This document shows, one piece after another, positions 46,935 through 58,223 of a DNA stretch of 64,000 nt. The stretch comes from Cladopsammia gracilis. Lineage: Eukaryota; Cnidaria; Anthozoa; Scleractinia; Dendrophylliidae. The position numbers were made by a program, and so were the translations under genes. Each line of letters opens with the position of its first letter. The stretch's first letter is position 1. The stretch lies in NCBI GenBank assembly GCA_022457155.1, contig JAJGOT010000308.1:672001-736000 (forward strand), written 5' to 3'. The notes beneath the pieces were generated by a model that was given only the letters and a program-made list of their open reading frames with translations, was not told where the DNA came from and searched no databases.

Positions 46935-47669
46935 ATGGCTTTTCGATCGAATGAATATCTTCAAAGAAATGAATTGGTGCGCTTCCAGCTGGATGACACA
47001 ATCAGGGCTCCAGCCAATAATCAGCATCAAATGAAAAATGGTTATAAATTCACAATAAATGACAGATCGGCATTCTATGATTGGTATAATGCTTATTTCG
47101 AGGTGCAATTTCAACTCCAGAAAATAGCAGATGGTGCTGGCTATGCACAAGCTGACAGAATCACAGTGATCAATGGCGCTCATTCCCTGATTAAACACCT
47201 CGTGATTAAATCTGCAGGAAAGATCATTTATGATACTGATAATCTTCACAAGGTCTGTTTCGTCAAGAATTTGTTAGAATACTCTGACGACTTCAGCAGA
47301 TCAGTCGCCAAGAACAGCTTCTGGTATTTGGATACGGGGCGTGAAATAGATAATGCTAATGCGAATGATGGATTTGAAGATCGCCGGAAGCTAACTCAAG
47401 CAGTTCAAAACAATGGAAATGGTGGTGCAAAGAACGTCAACACGATCATTCCTCTGAATCGTTTTTCCTTTTTCGAAGAGTTGGAGGATAAGATGTTGGT
47501 TCCCATGCAGCTGCAATTTGAGATAACACTTAATAATGATGGGGAACTCATTCATATGGCAAACGGCGTTGATGCTGGAAGAGTTGTGCTGAATCGATTT
47601 CTGCTTTGGGTGCCAAGACTCACTCCCAAAGATTCACTTTATGACAAATTTGTCAGCTCATTCCTGAGA
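46935..47669 (+). pseudogene. MCP: Major capsid protein, truncated
   Basis: About 245 residues closely matching the N-terminal 57% of the capsid protein at 38157-39443 (MAFRSNEYLQRNELVRFQLD, then NRFSFFEELEDKMLVPMQL, LLWVPRLTPKDSLYDKFVSS). At about 47670 the sequence changes within one codon to the 32-bp minisatellite, which adds a few unrelated residues and a stop at 47697. The downstream half and every gene beyond it are lost. Confidence 0.9.
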
Positions 47670-50374
47670 GTACCCTTAAACGGATCATCATATGGTTGAG
47701 AGTACCCTTATACTGATCATCATATGGTTGAGAGTACCCTTAAACTTAACATCATATGGTTGAGAGTACCCTTAAACGGATCATCATATGGTTGAGAGTA
47801 ACCTTATACTGATCATCATATGGTTGAGAGTAACCTTATACTGATCATCATATGGTTGAGAGTACCTTTAAACTTAACATCATATGGTCGAGAGTACCCT
47901 TAAACGGATCATCATATGGTCGAGAGTACCCTTATACTGATCATCGTATGGTTGAGAGTACCCTTATACTGATCATCATATGGTTGAAAGTACCCTTATA
48001 CTGATCATCGTATGGTTGAGAGTACCCTTAAACTGATCATCATATGATTGAGAATACCCTTATACTGATCATCATATGGTTGAGAGTACCCTTATACTGA
48101 TCATCATTTGATTGAGAGTACCCTTAAACTGATCATCGTATGGCTGAGAGTACCCTTAAACTGATCATCATATGATTGAGAGTACCCTTAAACTAATCAT
48201 TATATGATATGGTTGAGAGTACCCTTAAACTAATCATCATATGGTCGAGAGTACCCTTATACTGACCATCATGTGGTTGAGAGTACCCTTAAACTGATCA
48301 TCATATGATTGAGAGTACCCTTAAACTAATCATCATATGATATGGTTGAGAGTACCCTTAAACTAATCATCATATGGTCGAGAGTACCCTTATACTGACC
48401 ATCATGTGGTCGAGAGTACCCTTAAACTTAACATCATATGGTTGAGAGAACCCTTAAACTAATCATCATATGGTTGAGAGTACCCTTGAACTGATCATCG
48501 TATGGTTGAGAGTACCCTTAAATTGATCACCATATGGTTGAAAGTACCCTTAAACTGATCATCATATGGTTGAGGGTACCCTTAAACTGATCATCATATG
48601 GTTGAGCGTACCCTTAAACTGATCATCATATGGTTGAGGGTACCCTTAAACTGATCATCATATGGTTGAGAGTACCCTTATACTGATCATCATATGGTCG
48701 AGAGTACCCTTAAACTGATCATTATATGATGGAGAGTACCCTTAAACTGATCATCATATGGTTGAGGGTACCCTTAAACTGATCATCATATGGTTGAGAG
48801 TACCCTTATACTGATCATCGTATGGTTGAGAGTACCCTTATACTGATCATCATATGGTTGAGAGTACTTTAAACTGATCATCATATGGTTGAAAGTACCC
48901 TTAAACTGATCATCATATGGTCGAGAGTACCCTTATACTGATCTTCATATGGTTGAGAGTACCCTTATACTGATCATCATTTGATTGAGAGTACCCTTAA
49001 ACTGATCATCGTATGGTTGAGAGTACCCTTAAACGGATCATCATATGGTTGAGAGTACCCTTAAACTGATCATTGTATGGTTGAGTACCCTTAAACTGAT
49101 CATCATATGGTTAAGAGTACCCTTAAACTTAACATCATATGGTGGAGAGTACCCTTAAACTGATCATCATATGGTTGAGAGTACCCTTATACTGATCATC
49201 ATATGGTTGAGAGTACCCTTAAACTGATCATCATATGGTTGAGAGTACCCTTATACTGATCATCATTTGATTGAGAGTACCCTTAAACTGATCATCGTAT
49301 GGTTGAGAGTACCCTTAAACTGATCATCATATGGTTGAGAGTACCCTTATACTGATCATCATATGATTGAGAGTACCCTTATACTGATCATCATTTGATT
49401 GAGAGTACCCTTAAACTGATCATCATATGGTTGAGAGTACCCTTATACTCATCATCATATGGTTGAGAGTACCCTTATACTCATCATCATTTGATTGAGA
49501 GTACCCTTAAACTGATCATCGTATGGCTGAGAGTACCCTTAAACTGATCATCATATGATTGAGAGTACCCTTAAACTAATCATCATATGATATGGTTGAG
49601 AGTACCCTTATACTGATCATCGTATGGTTGAGAGTACCCTTATACTGATCATCATGTGGTTGAGAGTACCCTTAAACTTAACATCATATGGTTGAGAGTA
49701 CCCTTATACTGATCATCATATGGTTGAGAGTACCCTTAAACTGATCATCATATGATTGAGAGTACCCTTAAACTAATCATCATATGATATGGTTGAGAGT
49801 ACCCTTATACTGATCATCGTATGGTTGAGAGTACCCTTATACTGATCATCATGTGGTTGAGAGTACCCTTAAACTTAACATCATATGGTTGAGAGTACCC
49901 TTATACTGATCATCATGTGGTTGAGAGTACCCTTAAACTTAACATCATATGGTTGAGAGTACCCTTAAACTGATCATCATATGGTTGAGAGTACCCTTAT
50001 ACTGATCATCATATGGTTGAGAGTACCCTTAAACTGATCATCATATGGTTAAGAGTACCCTTATACTGATCATCATTTGGTAAAGAGTACCCTTATACTG
50101 ATCATCATGTGGTTGAGAGTACCCTTAAACTTAACATCATATGGTTGAGAGTACCCTTAAACTGATCATCATATGGTTGAGAGTACCCTTAAACTGATCA
50201 TCATATGGTTGAGAGTACCCTTATACTGATCATCATATGGTTGAGAGTACCCTTAAACTGATCATCATATGGTTAAGAGTACCCGTATACTGATCATCAT
50301 TTGGTGGAGAGTACCCTTATACTGATCATCATATGGTTGAGAGTACCTTAAACTGATCATCATATGGTTGAGAG
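47670..50374 (+). repeat. 32-bp minisatellite array 1
   Basis: About 84 head-to-tail copies of a 32-bp unit, typically GAGAGTACCCTTAAACTGAT followed by CATCATATGGTT. Common variants are TTATACTGATC, TTAAACTTAAC, CATCGTATGG and a longer form with TATGATATGG. It interrupts the old capsid gene on the left and abuts an LTR on the right. Repeated multi-unit blocks show secondary duplication. Confidence 0.95.
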
Positions 50375-50664
50375 TGTACTGCTAGCTGCCAAATACCAAG
50401 GTTCCAAATAATGTACACTTTATTCTTCCTGTTATTTATCTCTGTACAAGTTCAAATCTATTCGAAATCTAGTAGAAATATATATGTTTCTGTCAAAAAG
50501 ATTGTCAGGATAACCAAGCACATAAAGTAACGTATACATACCCGTTGGTGTCTCAAATTCCGCGACTAGTAGTCATTTAGTTTTGTCTTACTAATAACAG
50601 ATTGTTACGTCACTTCATAATAATCATGATGATAATTTCAGTGATTTCATGTCATAGCGAAACA
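50375..50664 (-). repeat. BEL/Pao LTR, copy 1
   Basis: A 290-bp sequence TGTACTGCTAGC...GCGAAACA (TG...CA ends), nearly identical to 57846-58135. On the minus strand it is preceded by a purine tract (GAAGGCGGGGAG) as for a 3' LTR. It directly follows the minisatellite. Confidence 0.85.
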
Positions 50665-50752
50665 CTCCCCGCCTTCAAAAGAGTCCATGTTTCAAATTAA
50701 TTCAGGGTTAAAAAATCAAAGAAAAAATTAGATAAGAGTTCATTGAAATAGT

Positions 50753-51127
50753 TCAGGTGTTTGTTTTAATGTCTCCTTTAGGGATCAGGACAATTAACTT
50801 ATTCACTGCTCGTTCAACTGTCACGAATCCTCTACCACTATATTCGGTGACACTTTCTCCCGGTTTTGGATTTTTGTATTGCACATGTACCCTTCTCACT
50901 CTCCCGTCTCCTCCTGGAAATGCCTTCACTACGATCCCAAGTTTCCATTGTCCTCTGATTTGATTGGCGTCTTGAATAAGTACTACATCGCCCTCTCTGA
51001 GATTCCTTTGTGCTGTGTGCCACTTCGGTTGTATAAGTAAACTTGGAAAGTAGTCTCTGGTCCATTTCTTCCAGAAATAATTTACGATGCTTTGGACAAA
51101 TTCAAGTCGCTGACGAGGATTTAAAGC
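50753..51127 (-). pseudogene. BEL/Pao integrase C-terminal fragment
   Basis: Duplicate of 58224-58598: the C-terminal integrase end with RNLREGDVVLIQDANQIRGQ and VHVQYKNPKPGES. It is cut off at about 51127, where the Penelope-like sequence starts (shared bases AGC at the junction). Confidence 0.85.
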
Positions 51128-51172
51128 CAGCTTCTCGATAAACCCTGTGCGGATCTTTTACCTCCACCACAT

Positions 51173-52891
51173 GTGGCACATAATTATGCAGAAATTGAAC
51201 TGACGGAAACACAACAAACTGTGCTGGATAAAGGTTTTCTGTTCAGACCTGCTGTACCTCCCCCATCTTTGGATAAATTCGATAAAGACATCCAACACTT
51301 TAAAGATAAAGTGCGTCTGAATTATCTATTCAAAGATGAACCGGGAGACCCAGAGTTTAACCCTCGCCTTTACGTACGTAAAGACTGGAAACCACCTAAA
51401 GCATCCCCTGAGCTTGAAGAGAAGCTATTTGCTGTGCATAAAGAGTTACGGGAGAACTTTGTTCTAGGCACCAGCCGAACAACTCCTAACATTTCTTTAG
51501 AAGAGCGAGCAGAAATTCTACAACTGAAATCAAGAGAAGATATCAGAATTCTGCCAGCTGATAAAAACCTAGGACCGGTTATTTTACCGACAGACTGGGT
51601 TAGGGATGAAACAAACAAACATCTCTCTAATGTAACTAATTACACTATCTTGGATAAAGAACGATGGCCAGCCATCTATAAAGATATCCTAACCAAACGA
51701 GACACTGTTCTCCGCCCGTTCAACAATTCGTTACCTAGACAGATCAAAGATTTTGTTAAATCTTTAGATTCAGACAACCCGCAACCGGCTAAATTTTATG
51801 TGATCCCTAAAATCCATAAAACACCGACCGCGAGTCACCCTATTACAGCCTCCTGCTCGTACATCACACGATCAATTAGCGTCTTAGCAGATGAACTCAT
51901 TAAAGCTAATGTTATCCTGCCTACAGTCTTTAAAGACTCAGGGGATCTGTTACAAGATTTGGATTTGTTACAAATTCCAAAAGAAGCCTTTTTGTTCACA
52001 ATTGATGTTATTAACTTGTATCCAAGTATTCCCATCAATGATGCATTAATCTCGTTGGATAAAGCCAGAACGTGGAAACTCTCCTGTTACCACTAACTCG
52101 AACAGTTCTTACTAACAACTATGTGGCGACTGAATTCGACGAAACTCATGTGTATCATCAGACCACTGGCCTAGCTATGGGCACACCTCTCGCTGTTACC
52201 TTGGCTATCACATTTATGTGGATTCTAGAGCAACCGCTGCTAGAACTGTACACAACAATTGTTGTATTACAAACGCTTTATTGATGACATATTTGGCATA
52301 TGGACGGATTCCCGCGACGAATTCGACTGCTTCTTTGCTGAACTTAATAGTTTAAACGAACACATTAAGTTTACCTTTACCATCAGTAAAGATAATGTCA
52401 ATTTCTTAGATCTTAGAATTAGCGTGGATCCTATTTCCCGCAATGTAGATTACGAGGTATATCAGAAACCGCTGAATACTTATATCTACATTCCGGCAAA
52501 TTCTTTCCACCCTACTTCTGCCAAGAAATCTTTTATTCTAGGCGAATTAGTGCACTACGCTAGAAATTCTAGTACACAAGCCGCCTATAGCAAAGTAAAA
52601 GAATTATTCTGGCATCGACTACGAAGACAAGGATACAAACGCGATTTTCTCCTCCCTATCTTTCAATCAGTGGAGTACACAAAGTTCCGACTGTCAAAAG
52701 AATGGAACACTGCTTCAAAGAAAGAAAACCGGAAAACAGTGTTTTTCGTGACCACACTGAATTGTGCTCACGCAGGGATCAAACAAACGCTGGCTACGCA
52801 TCTACCACAGTTGTGTCCTATGCTAGCCTTTGAAAACACTGGAACAATCGCGCTTCGGCACCGCAAGCCGAAACTAGCTAAGTTTACCTGA
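51173..52891 (+). pseudogene. Penelope-like reverse transcriptase, copy A
   Basis: RT of the Penelope type. Motifs in order: FYVIPKIHKTPT, TIDVINLYPSIP (motif A, D), GLAMGTPLA, YYKRFIDDIFGIW (catalytic DD) and NFLDLRISV. C-terminal part YIYIPANSFHP, LRRQGYKRDF. Damage: a 104-bp deletion at 52071, and a frame change at about 52260 that splits the RT just before the FIDD box. No GIY-YIG endonuclease domain follows FFVTTLNCAHAGIK and the stop. Not functional. Confidence 0.85.
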
Positions 52892-53058
52892 ATTACTGCG
52901 AACAATTGTTTTGTATTGTTTACTAGGAGCCACATTTTCCCAAGAAAGTTTGCCACTCCTTATTTGCATAACCGCATATTCCCCAGGGTATACATTAGCA
53001 CACGCTCTCATTTTTCCACGATCGAGTATTAATACTGGGTGTATTGTATCGATTCGTT

Positions 53059-53098
53059 ATTACCTGACGAGGCCAACAAGGCCGAAACATGTTGTAAT
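53059..53098 (+). ncRNA. Hammerhead ribozyme, copy A
   Basis: Stem I ATTAC/GTAAT (53059-53063, 53094-53098), core CTGACGA (53064-53070), stem II GGCC-AACAA-GGCC (53071-53083), GAAA (53084-53087), a minimal self-complementary stem III ACATGT and cleavage triplet GTT (cut after 53093). All conserved core bases are present. The tiny stem III implies cleavage as a dimer or in tandem RNA. Hammerheads are known in Penelope-like retroelements. Confidence 0.8.
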
Positions 53099-53204
53099 GT
53101 TATTAAAAAGGTTAAAAAATCAGAGCGTCTCCTGATTCTACACTTTGCTGCACACTGGCCTCTCCACCAAAACAGATTATTATGCCAGAAGCTTGCCAAT
53201 AACC

Positions 53205-54014
53205 ATGTTCCCTGATGTCGATGAACTGCCCGCGCCGGGAATCGAAAGCGAAGAAATGTGGCTAGATGATGAATGAAAAAAAGCCATCAAAGCCAAAATC
53301 GGTCGTCTCCTCACAGAGGAGAACAAACGAACCACTCTAGTTTCGAAGATAATGAATCTCCGTAAACAAAAAGTGGACAATACGGTGCCTTTAAACCTTT
53401 GCCTACTGGAAAGGAAAGGCCCGCCACTCCCTAAAGCAGTCATTGAGCGCCTCGAGGAACAGAAAAAACGTGCTGAGCAAGAAGGACTCACCATCCTCAT
53501 CGACTACCATAAATCGGTTTTGGATACAGCTGATGAATCCATTCTACTCGCACGAAAAGAAGTGAAAAAGTTTATAGACGGGTGGCCGACTTTTTTCACC
53601 TCCAGCATTATGGACTTGGCTGAATTCAAGAATAAATTTATTTATTCTGCCTACCATTTTGCAGCTGACTTCTACTGCAAATCAGTCGCTGCAAGAGCTA
53701 CTAAACAAGCACTCGCCGCTCAAGCAGAAGAGGACAAAAATGCGAAAGCTGCTACTAAAATGGACATACAATTTGAGCCCACTGAAGCCTCAATTCGTTC
53801 ATTGGTAAATACAGCCATATCACAAGCCAACGCGAAAGCTAAAACCAATAATGTGCGTACCAAAACAACAACACATAAAACGCCTTCACGTCGAGCCGTG
53901 GTACCCCCCGGTAAAGTTAAATCAACGAAGAAACCCAAGTCTTCTAAACCTACGCCTAAGAAACCTCCTCAGTCGGGAAACTCCCAGCGCCGAGGCAACG
54001 ACGGCGCAAAATAG
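53205..54014 (+). pseudogene. Penelope-like upstream ORF
   Basis: A 270-codon frame with one in-frame TGA at 53274-53276; the part from 53352 is open. A helical, charged N-terminal half (LTEENKRTTLVSKIMNLRKQ, ERLEEQKKRAEQEG), then an alanine-rich helix and a very basic C-terminus (TKKPKSSKPTPKKPP), suggesting RNA binding. The RT frame begins one frame back two bases after its stop, so in an active copy the two parts may have been joined by -1 shift or by reinitiation. Confidence 0.6.
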
Positions 54015-54016
54015 AC

Positions 54017-55924
54017 TTGCGTTCACCGGAAGAAAAATTAACGAGCCAGCTTCTCGATAAACCCTGTGCGGATCTTTTACCTCCACCACATGTGGCACAT
54101 AATTATGCAGAAATTGAACTGACCAAAACACAACAAACTGTGCTGGATAAAGGTTTTCTGTTCAGACCTGCTGTACCTCCCCCATCTTTGGATAAATTCG
54201 ATAAAGACATCCAACACTTTAAAGATAAAGTGCGTCTGAATTATCTATTCAAAGATGAACCGGGAGACCCAGAGTTTAACCCTCGCCTTTACGTACGTAA
54301 AGACTGGAAACCACCTAAAGCATCCCCTGAGCTTGAAGAGAAGCTATTTGCTGTGCATAAAGAGTTACGGGAGAACTTTGTTCTAGGCACCAGCCGAACA
54401 ACTCCTAACATTTCTTTAGAAGAGCGAGCAGAAATTCTACAACTGAAATCAAGAGAAGATATCAGAATTCTGCCAGCTGATAAAAACCTAGGACCGGTTA
54501 TTTTACCGACAGACTGGGTTAGGGATGAAACAAACAAACATCGCTCTAATGTAACTAATTACACTATCTTGGATAAAGAACGATGGCCAGCTATCTATAA
54601 AGATATCCTAACCAAACGAGACACTGTTCTCCGCCCGTTCAACAATTCGTTACCTAGACAGATCAAAGATTTTGTTAAATCTTTAGATTCAGACAACCCG
54701 CAACCGGCTAAATTTTATGTGATCCCTAAAATCCATAAAACACCGACCGCGAGTCGCCCTATTACAGCCTCCTGCTCGTACATCACACGATCAATTAGCG
54801 TCTTAGCAGATGAACTCATTAAAGCTAATGTTATCCTGCCTACAGTCCTTAAAGACTCAGGGGATCTGCTACAAGATTTGGATTTGTTACAAATTCCAAA
54901 AGAAGCCTTTTTGTTCACAATTGATGTTATCAACTTGATGTTATTAACTTGTATCCAAGTATTCCCATCAATGATGCATTAATCTCGTTGGATAAAGCCA
55001 TTAAACTGTCACGCTCGGGTTTGGATTGTACTCCACAAATCCTTTCTAATAAGGACTTCTACCCACGACCACGAGCCGTGGCAGTCGTTCCTGCATTTAA
55101 GAACGTGGAAACTCTCCTGTTACCACTAACTCGAACAGTTCTTACTAACAACTATGTGGCGACTGAATTCGACGAAACTCATGTGTATCATCAGACCACT
55201 GGCCTAGCTATCGGCACACCTCTCGCTGTTACCTTGGCTATCACATTTATGTGGATTCTAGAGCAACCGCTGCTAGAACTGTACACAACAATTGTTGTAT
55301 TACAAACGCTTTATTGATGACATATTTGGCATATGGACGGATTCCCGCGACGAATTCTACCGCTTCTTTGCTGAACTTAATAGTTTAAACGAACACATTA
55401 AGTTTACCTTTACCATCAGTAAAGATTATGTCAATTTCTTAGATCTTAGAATTAGCGTGGATCCTATTTCCCGCAATGTAGATTACGAGGTATATCAGAA
55501 ACCGCTGAATACTTATATCTACATTCCGGCAAATTCTTTCCACCCTACTTCTGCCAAGAAATCTTTTATTCTAGGCGAATTAGTGCGCTATGCTAGAAAT
55601 TCTAGTACACAAGCCGCCTATAGCAAAGTAAGAGAATTATTCTGGCATCGACTACGAAGACAAGGATACAAACGCGATTTTCTCCTCCCTATCTTTCAAT
55701 CAGTGGAGTACACAAAGTTCCGACTGTCAAAAGAATGGAACACTGCTTCAAAGAAAGAAAACCGGAAAACAGTGTTTTTCGTGACCACACTGAATTGTGC
55801 TCACGCAGGGATCAAACAAACGCTGGCTACGCATCTACCACAGTTGTGTCCTATGCTAGCCTTTAAAAACACTGGAACAATCGCGCTTCGGCACCGCAAG
55901 CCGAAACTAGCTAAGTTTACCTGA
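54017..55924 (+). pseudogene. Penelope-like reverse transcriptase, copy B
   Basis: Same RT as copy A, without the 104-bp deletion (DFYPRPRAVAVVP is present). A 14-bp duplication near 54930 shifts the frame within motif A, right after TIDVINL. The frame break before FIDDIF (about 55293) is the same as in copy A. One G-to-C change alters GLAMGTP to GLAIGTP. Shared and private lesions show that copies A and B descend from an already defective parent or duplicated in place. Confidence 0.85.
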
Positions 55925-56091
55925 ATTACTGCGAACAATTGTTTTGTATTGTTTACTAGGAGCCACATTTTCCCAAGAAAGTTTGCCACTCCTTATTTGC
56001 ATAACCGCATATTCCCCAGGGTATACATTAGCACACGCTCTCATTTTTCCACGATCGAGTATTAATACTGGGTGTATTGTATCGATTTGTT

Positions 56092-56131
56092 ATTACCTGA
56101 CGAGGCCAACAAGTCCGAAACATGTTGTAAT
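56092..56131 (+). ncRNA. Hammerhead ribozyme, copy B
   Basis: Same as 53059-53098 except that the second stem II strand is GTCC instead of GGCC, giving one mismatch in a 4-bp stem. Core CTGACGA and GAAA, stem I and the GTT site are intact. Activity is probably reduced. Confidence 0.7.
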
Positions 56132-56206
56132 GTTATTAAAAAGGTTAAAAAATCAGAGCGTCTCCTGATTCTACACTTTGCTGCACACTGGCCTCTCCAC
56201 CAAAAC

Positions 56207-57845
56207 TAATCATCATATGATATGGTTGAGAGTACCCTTAAACTAATCATCATATGGTCGAGAGTACCCTTATACTGACCATCATGTGGTTGAGAGTACC
56301 CTTAAACTGATCATCGTATGGCTGAGAGTACCCTTAAACTGATCATCATATGATTGAGAGTACACTTAAACTAATCATCATATGATATGGTTGAGAGTAC
56401 CCTTAAACTAATCATCATATGGTCGAGAGTACCCTTATACTGACCATCATGTGGTTGAGAGTACCCTTAAACTTAACATCATATGGTTGAGAGTACCCTT
56501 AAACTGATCATCATATGGTTGAGAGTACCCTTGAACTGATCATCGTATGGTTGAGAGTACCCTTAAATTGATCACCATATGGTTGAAAGTACCCTTAAAC
56601 TGATCATCATATGGTTGAGGGTACCCTTAAACTGATCATCATATGGTTGAGCGTACCCTTAAACTGATCATCATATGGTTGAGGGTACCCTTAAACTGAT
56701 CATCATATGGTTGAGAGTACCCTTAAACTGATCATCATATGGTTGAGAGTACCCTTAAACGTATCATCATATGGTTGAGAGTACCCTTATACTGATCATC
56801 ATATGGTTGAGAGTACCCTTAAACTGATCATCATATGATTGAGAGTACCCTTATACTGATCATCATTTGATTGAGAGTACCCTTAAACTGATCATCATAT
56901 GGTTGAGAGTACCCTTATACTCATCATCATATGGTTGAGAGTACCCTTATACTCATCATCATTTGATTGAGAGTACCCTTAAACTGATCATCGTATGGCT
57001 GAGAGTACCCTTAAACTGATCATCATATGATTGAGAGTACCCTTAAACTAATCATCATATGATATGGTTGAGAGTACCCTTATACTGATCATCGTATGGT
57101 TGAGAGTACCCTTATACTGATCATCATGTGGTTGAGAGTACCCTTAAACTTAACATCATATGGTTGAGAGTACCCTTATACTGATCATCATATGGTTGAG
57201 AGTACCCTTAAACTGATCATCATATGATTGAGAGTACCCTTAAACTAATCATCATATGATATGGTTGAGAGTACCCTTATACTGATCATCGTATGGTTGA
57301 GAGTACCCTTATACTGATCATCATGTGGTTGAGAGTACCCTTAAACTTAACATCATATGGTTGAGAGTACCCTTATACTGATCATCATGTGGTTGAGAGT
57401 ACCCTTAAACTTAACATCATATGGTTGAGAGTACCCTTAAACTGATCATCATATGGTTGAGAGTACCCTTATACTGATCATCATATGGTTGAGAGTACCC
57501 TTAAACTGATCATCATATGGTTAAGAGTACCCTTATACTGATCATCATTTGGTAAAGAGTACCCTTATACTGATCATCATGTGGTTGAGAGTACTCTTAA
57601 ACTTAACATCATATGGTTGAGAGTACCCTTAAACTGATCACATATGGTTGAGAGTACCCTTAAACTGATCATCATATGGTTGAGAGTACCCTTATACTGA
57701 TCATCATATGGTTGAGAGTACCCTTAAACTGATCATCATATGGTTAAGAGTACCCGTATACTGATCATCATTTGGTGGAGAGTACCCTTATACTGATCAT
57801 CATATGGTTGAGAGTACCTTAAACTGATCATCATATGGTTGAGAG
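56207..57845 (+). repeat. 32-bp minisatellite array 2
   Basis: About 51 copies of the same 32-bp unit as 47670-50374, in the same orientation. Long runs of variant units appear in the same order as in array 1 (e.g. the TATGATATGG-GGTCGAGAG-GACCATCATGTGG series), and both arrays end in the same GGTGGAGAG...GTGTACTGC junction with the LTR. This is a large-scale duplication with internal loss. Confidence 0.95.
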
Positions 57846-58135
57846 TGTACTGCTAGCTGCCAAATACCAAGGTTCCAAATAATGTACACTTTATTCCTCC
57901 TGTTATTTATCTCTGTACAAGTTCAAATCTGTTCGAAATCTAGTAGAAATATATATGTTTCTGTCAGAAAGATTGTCAGGATAACCAAGCACATAAAGTA
58001 ACGTATACATACCCGTTGGTGTCTCAAATTCCGCGACTAGTAGTCATTTAGTTTTGTCTTACTAATAACAGATTGTTACGTCACTTCATAATAATCATGA
58101 TGATAATTTCAGTGATTTCATGTCATAGCGAAACA
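57846..58135 (-). repeat. BEL/Pao 3' LTR
   Basis: 290 bp, TG...CA ends, nearly identical to 50375-50664 and to the visible part at 63795. Confidence 0.9.
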
Positions 58136-58223
58136 CTCCCCGCCTTCAAAAGAGTCCATGTTTCAAATTAATTCAGGGTTAAAAAATCAAAGAAAAAATT
58201 AGATAAGAGTTCATTGAAATAGT

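Larger units (their letters stand above)
15263..47669. mobile_element. Older, degraded Polinton (interrupted)
   Basis: Genes homologous to those of the intact element at 26531-46296 lie on both sides of it. 15263-26530 holds DNA polymerase, SSB-like, two-TM, fibre, ATPase, coiled-coil and penton 5' half. 46303-47669 holds penton 3' half, core protein and capsid protein. Base composition is much less AT-rich than the insert. No TIR of its own is evident: the left side stops at a hairpin and the right side runs into a minisatellite. Relative to the intact element the morphogenetic gene order is the same but inverted, while polymerase and SSB-like genes sit on the other side of the two-TM gene. 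Integrase, phospholipase and protease genes are missing. Confidence 0.85.
51128..53173 (+). mobile_element. Penelope-like element, 5'-truncated copy A
   Basis: Matches the element at 54044-56206 from its RT start to the common 3' end (...CTCTCCACCAAAAC). It lacks the upstream ORF, and about 104 bp inside the RT is deleted at 52071. Copy B begins immediately after its 3' end, giving the head-to-tail arrangement usual for Penelope-like elements, where the upstream partial copy serves as pseudo-LTR. Confidence 0.85.
53174..56206 (+). mobile_element. Penelope-like element, longer copy B
   Basis: Contains an upstream ORF (53205-54014), the RT (54017-55924) and a 3' region with a hammerhead ribozyme, ending in CTCTCCACCAAAAC like copy A. 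After it the 32-bp minisatellite resumes. The distance between the two hammerhead cleavage sites (53093 and 56126) is about one full element length. Confidence 0.85.

Noticed and set aside
47670..50374. 32-bp repeats as CRISPR or telomere
   Set aside because: No spacers, and the unit does not resemble any telomeric repeat; variants are ordinary minisatellite mutations.
51835..52038. Minus-strand frames inside the Penelope copies
   Set aside because: They mirror the RT frame, occur identically in both copies and show no independent motif.
53990..54030. -1 frameshift between the Penelope upstream ORF and RT
   Set aside because: Phases fit, but the local sequence (GGC GCA AAA TAG) is not a proper X XXY YYZ heptamer and the copy is defective.
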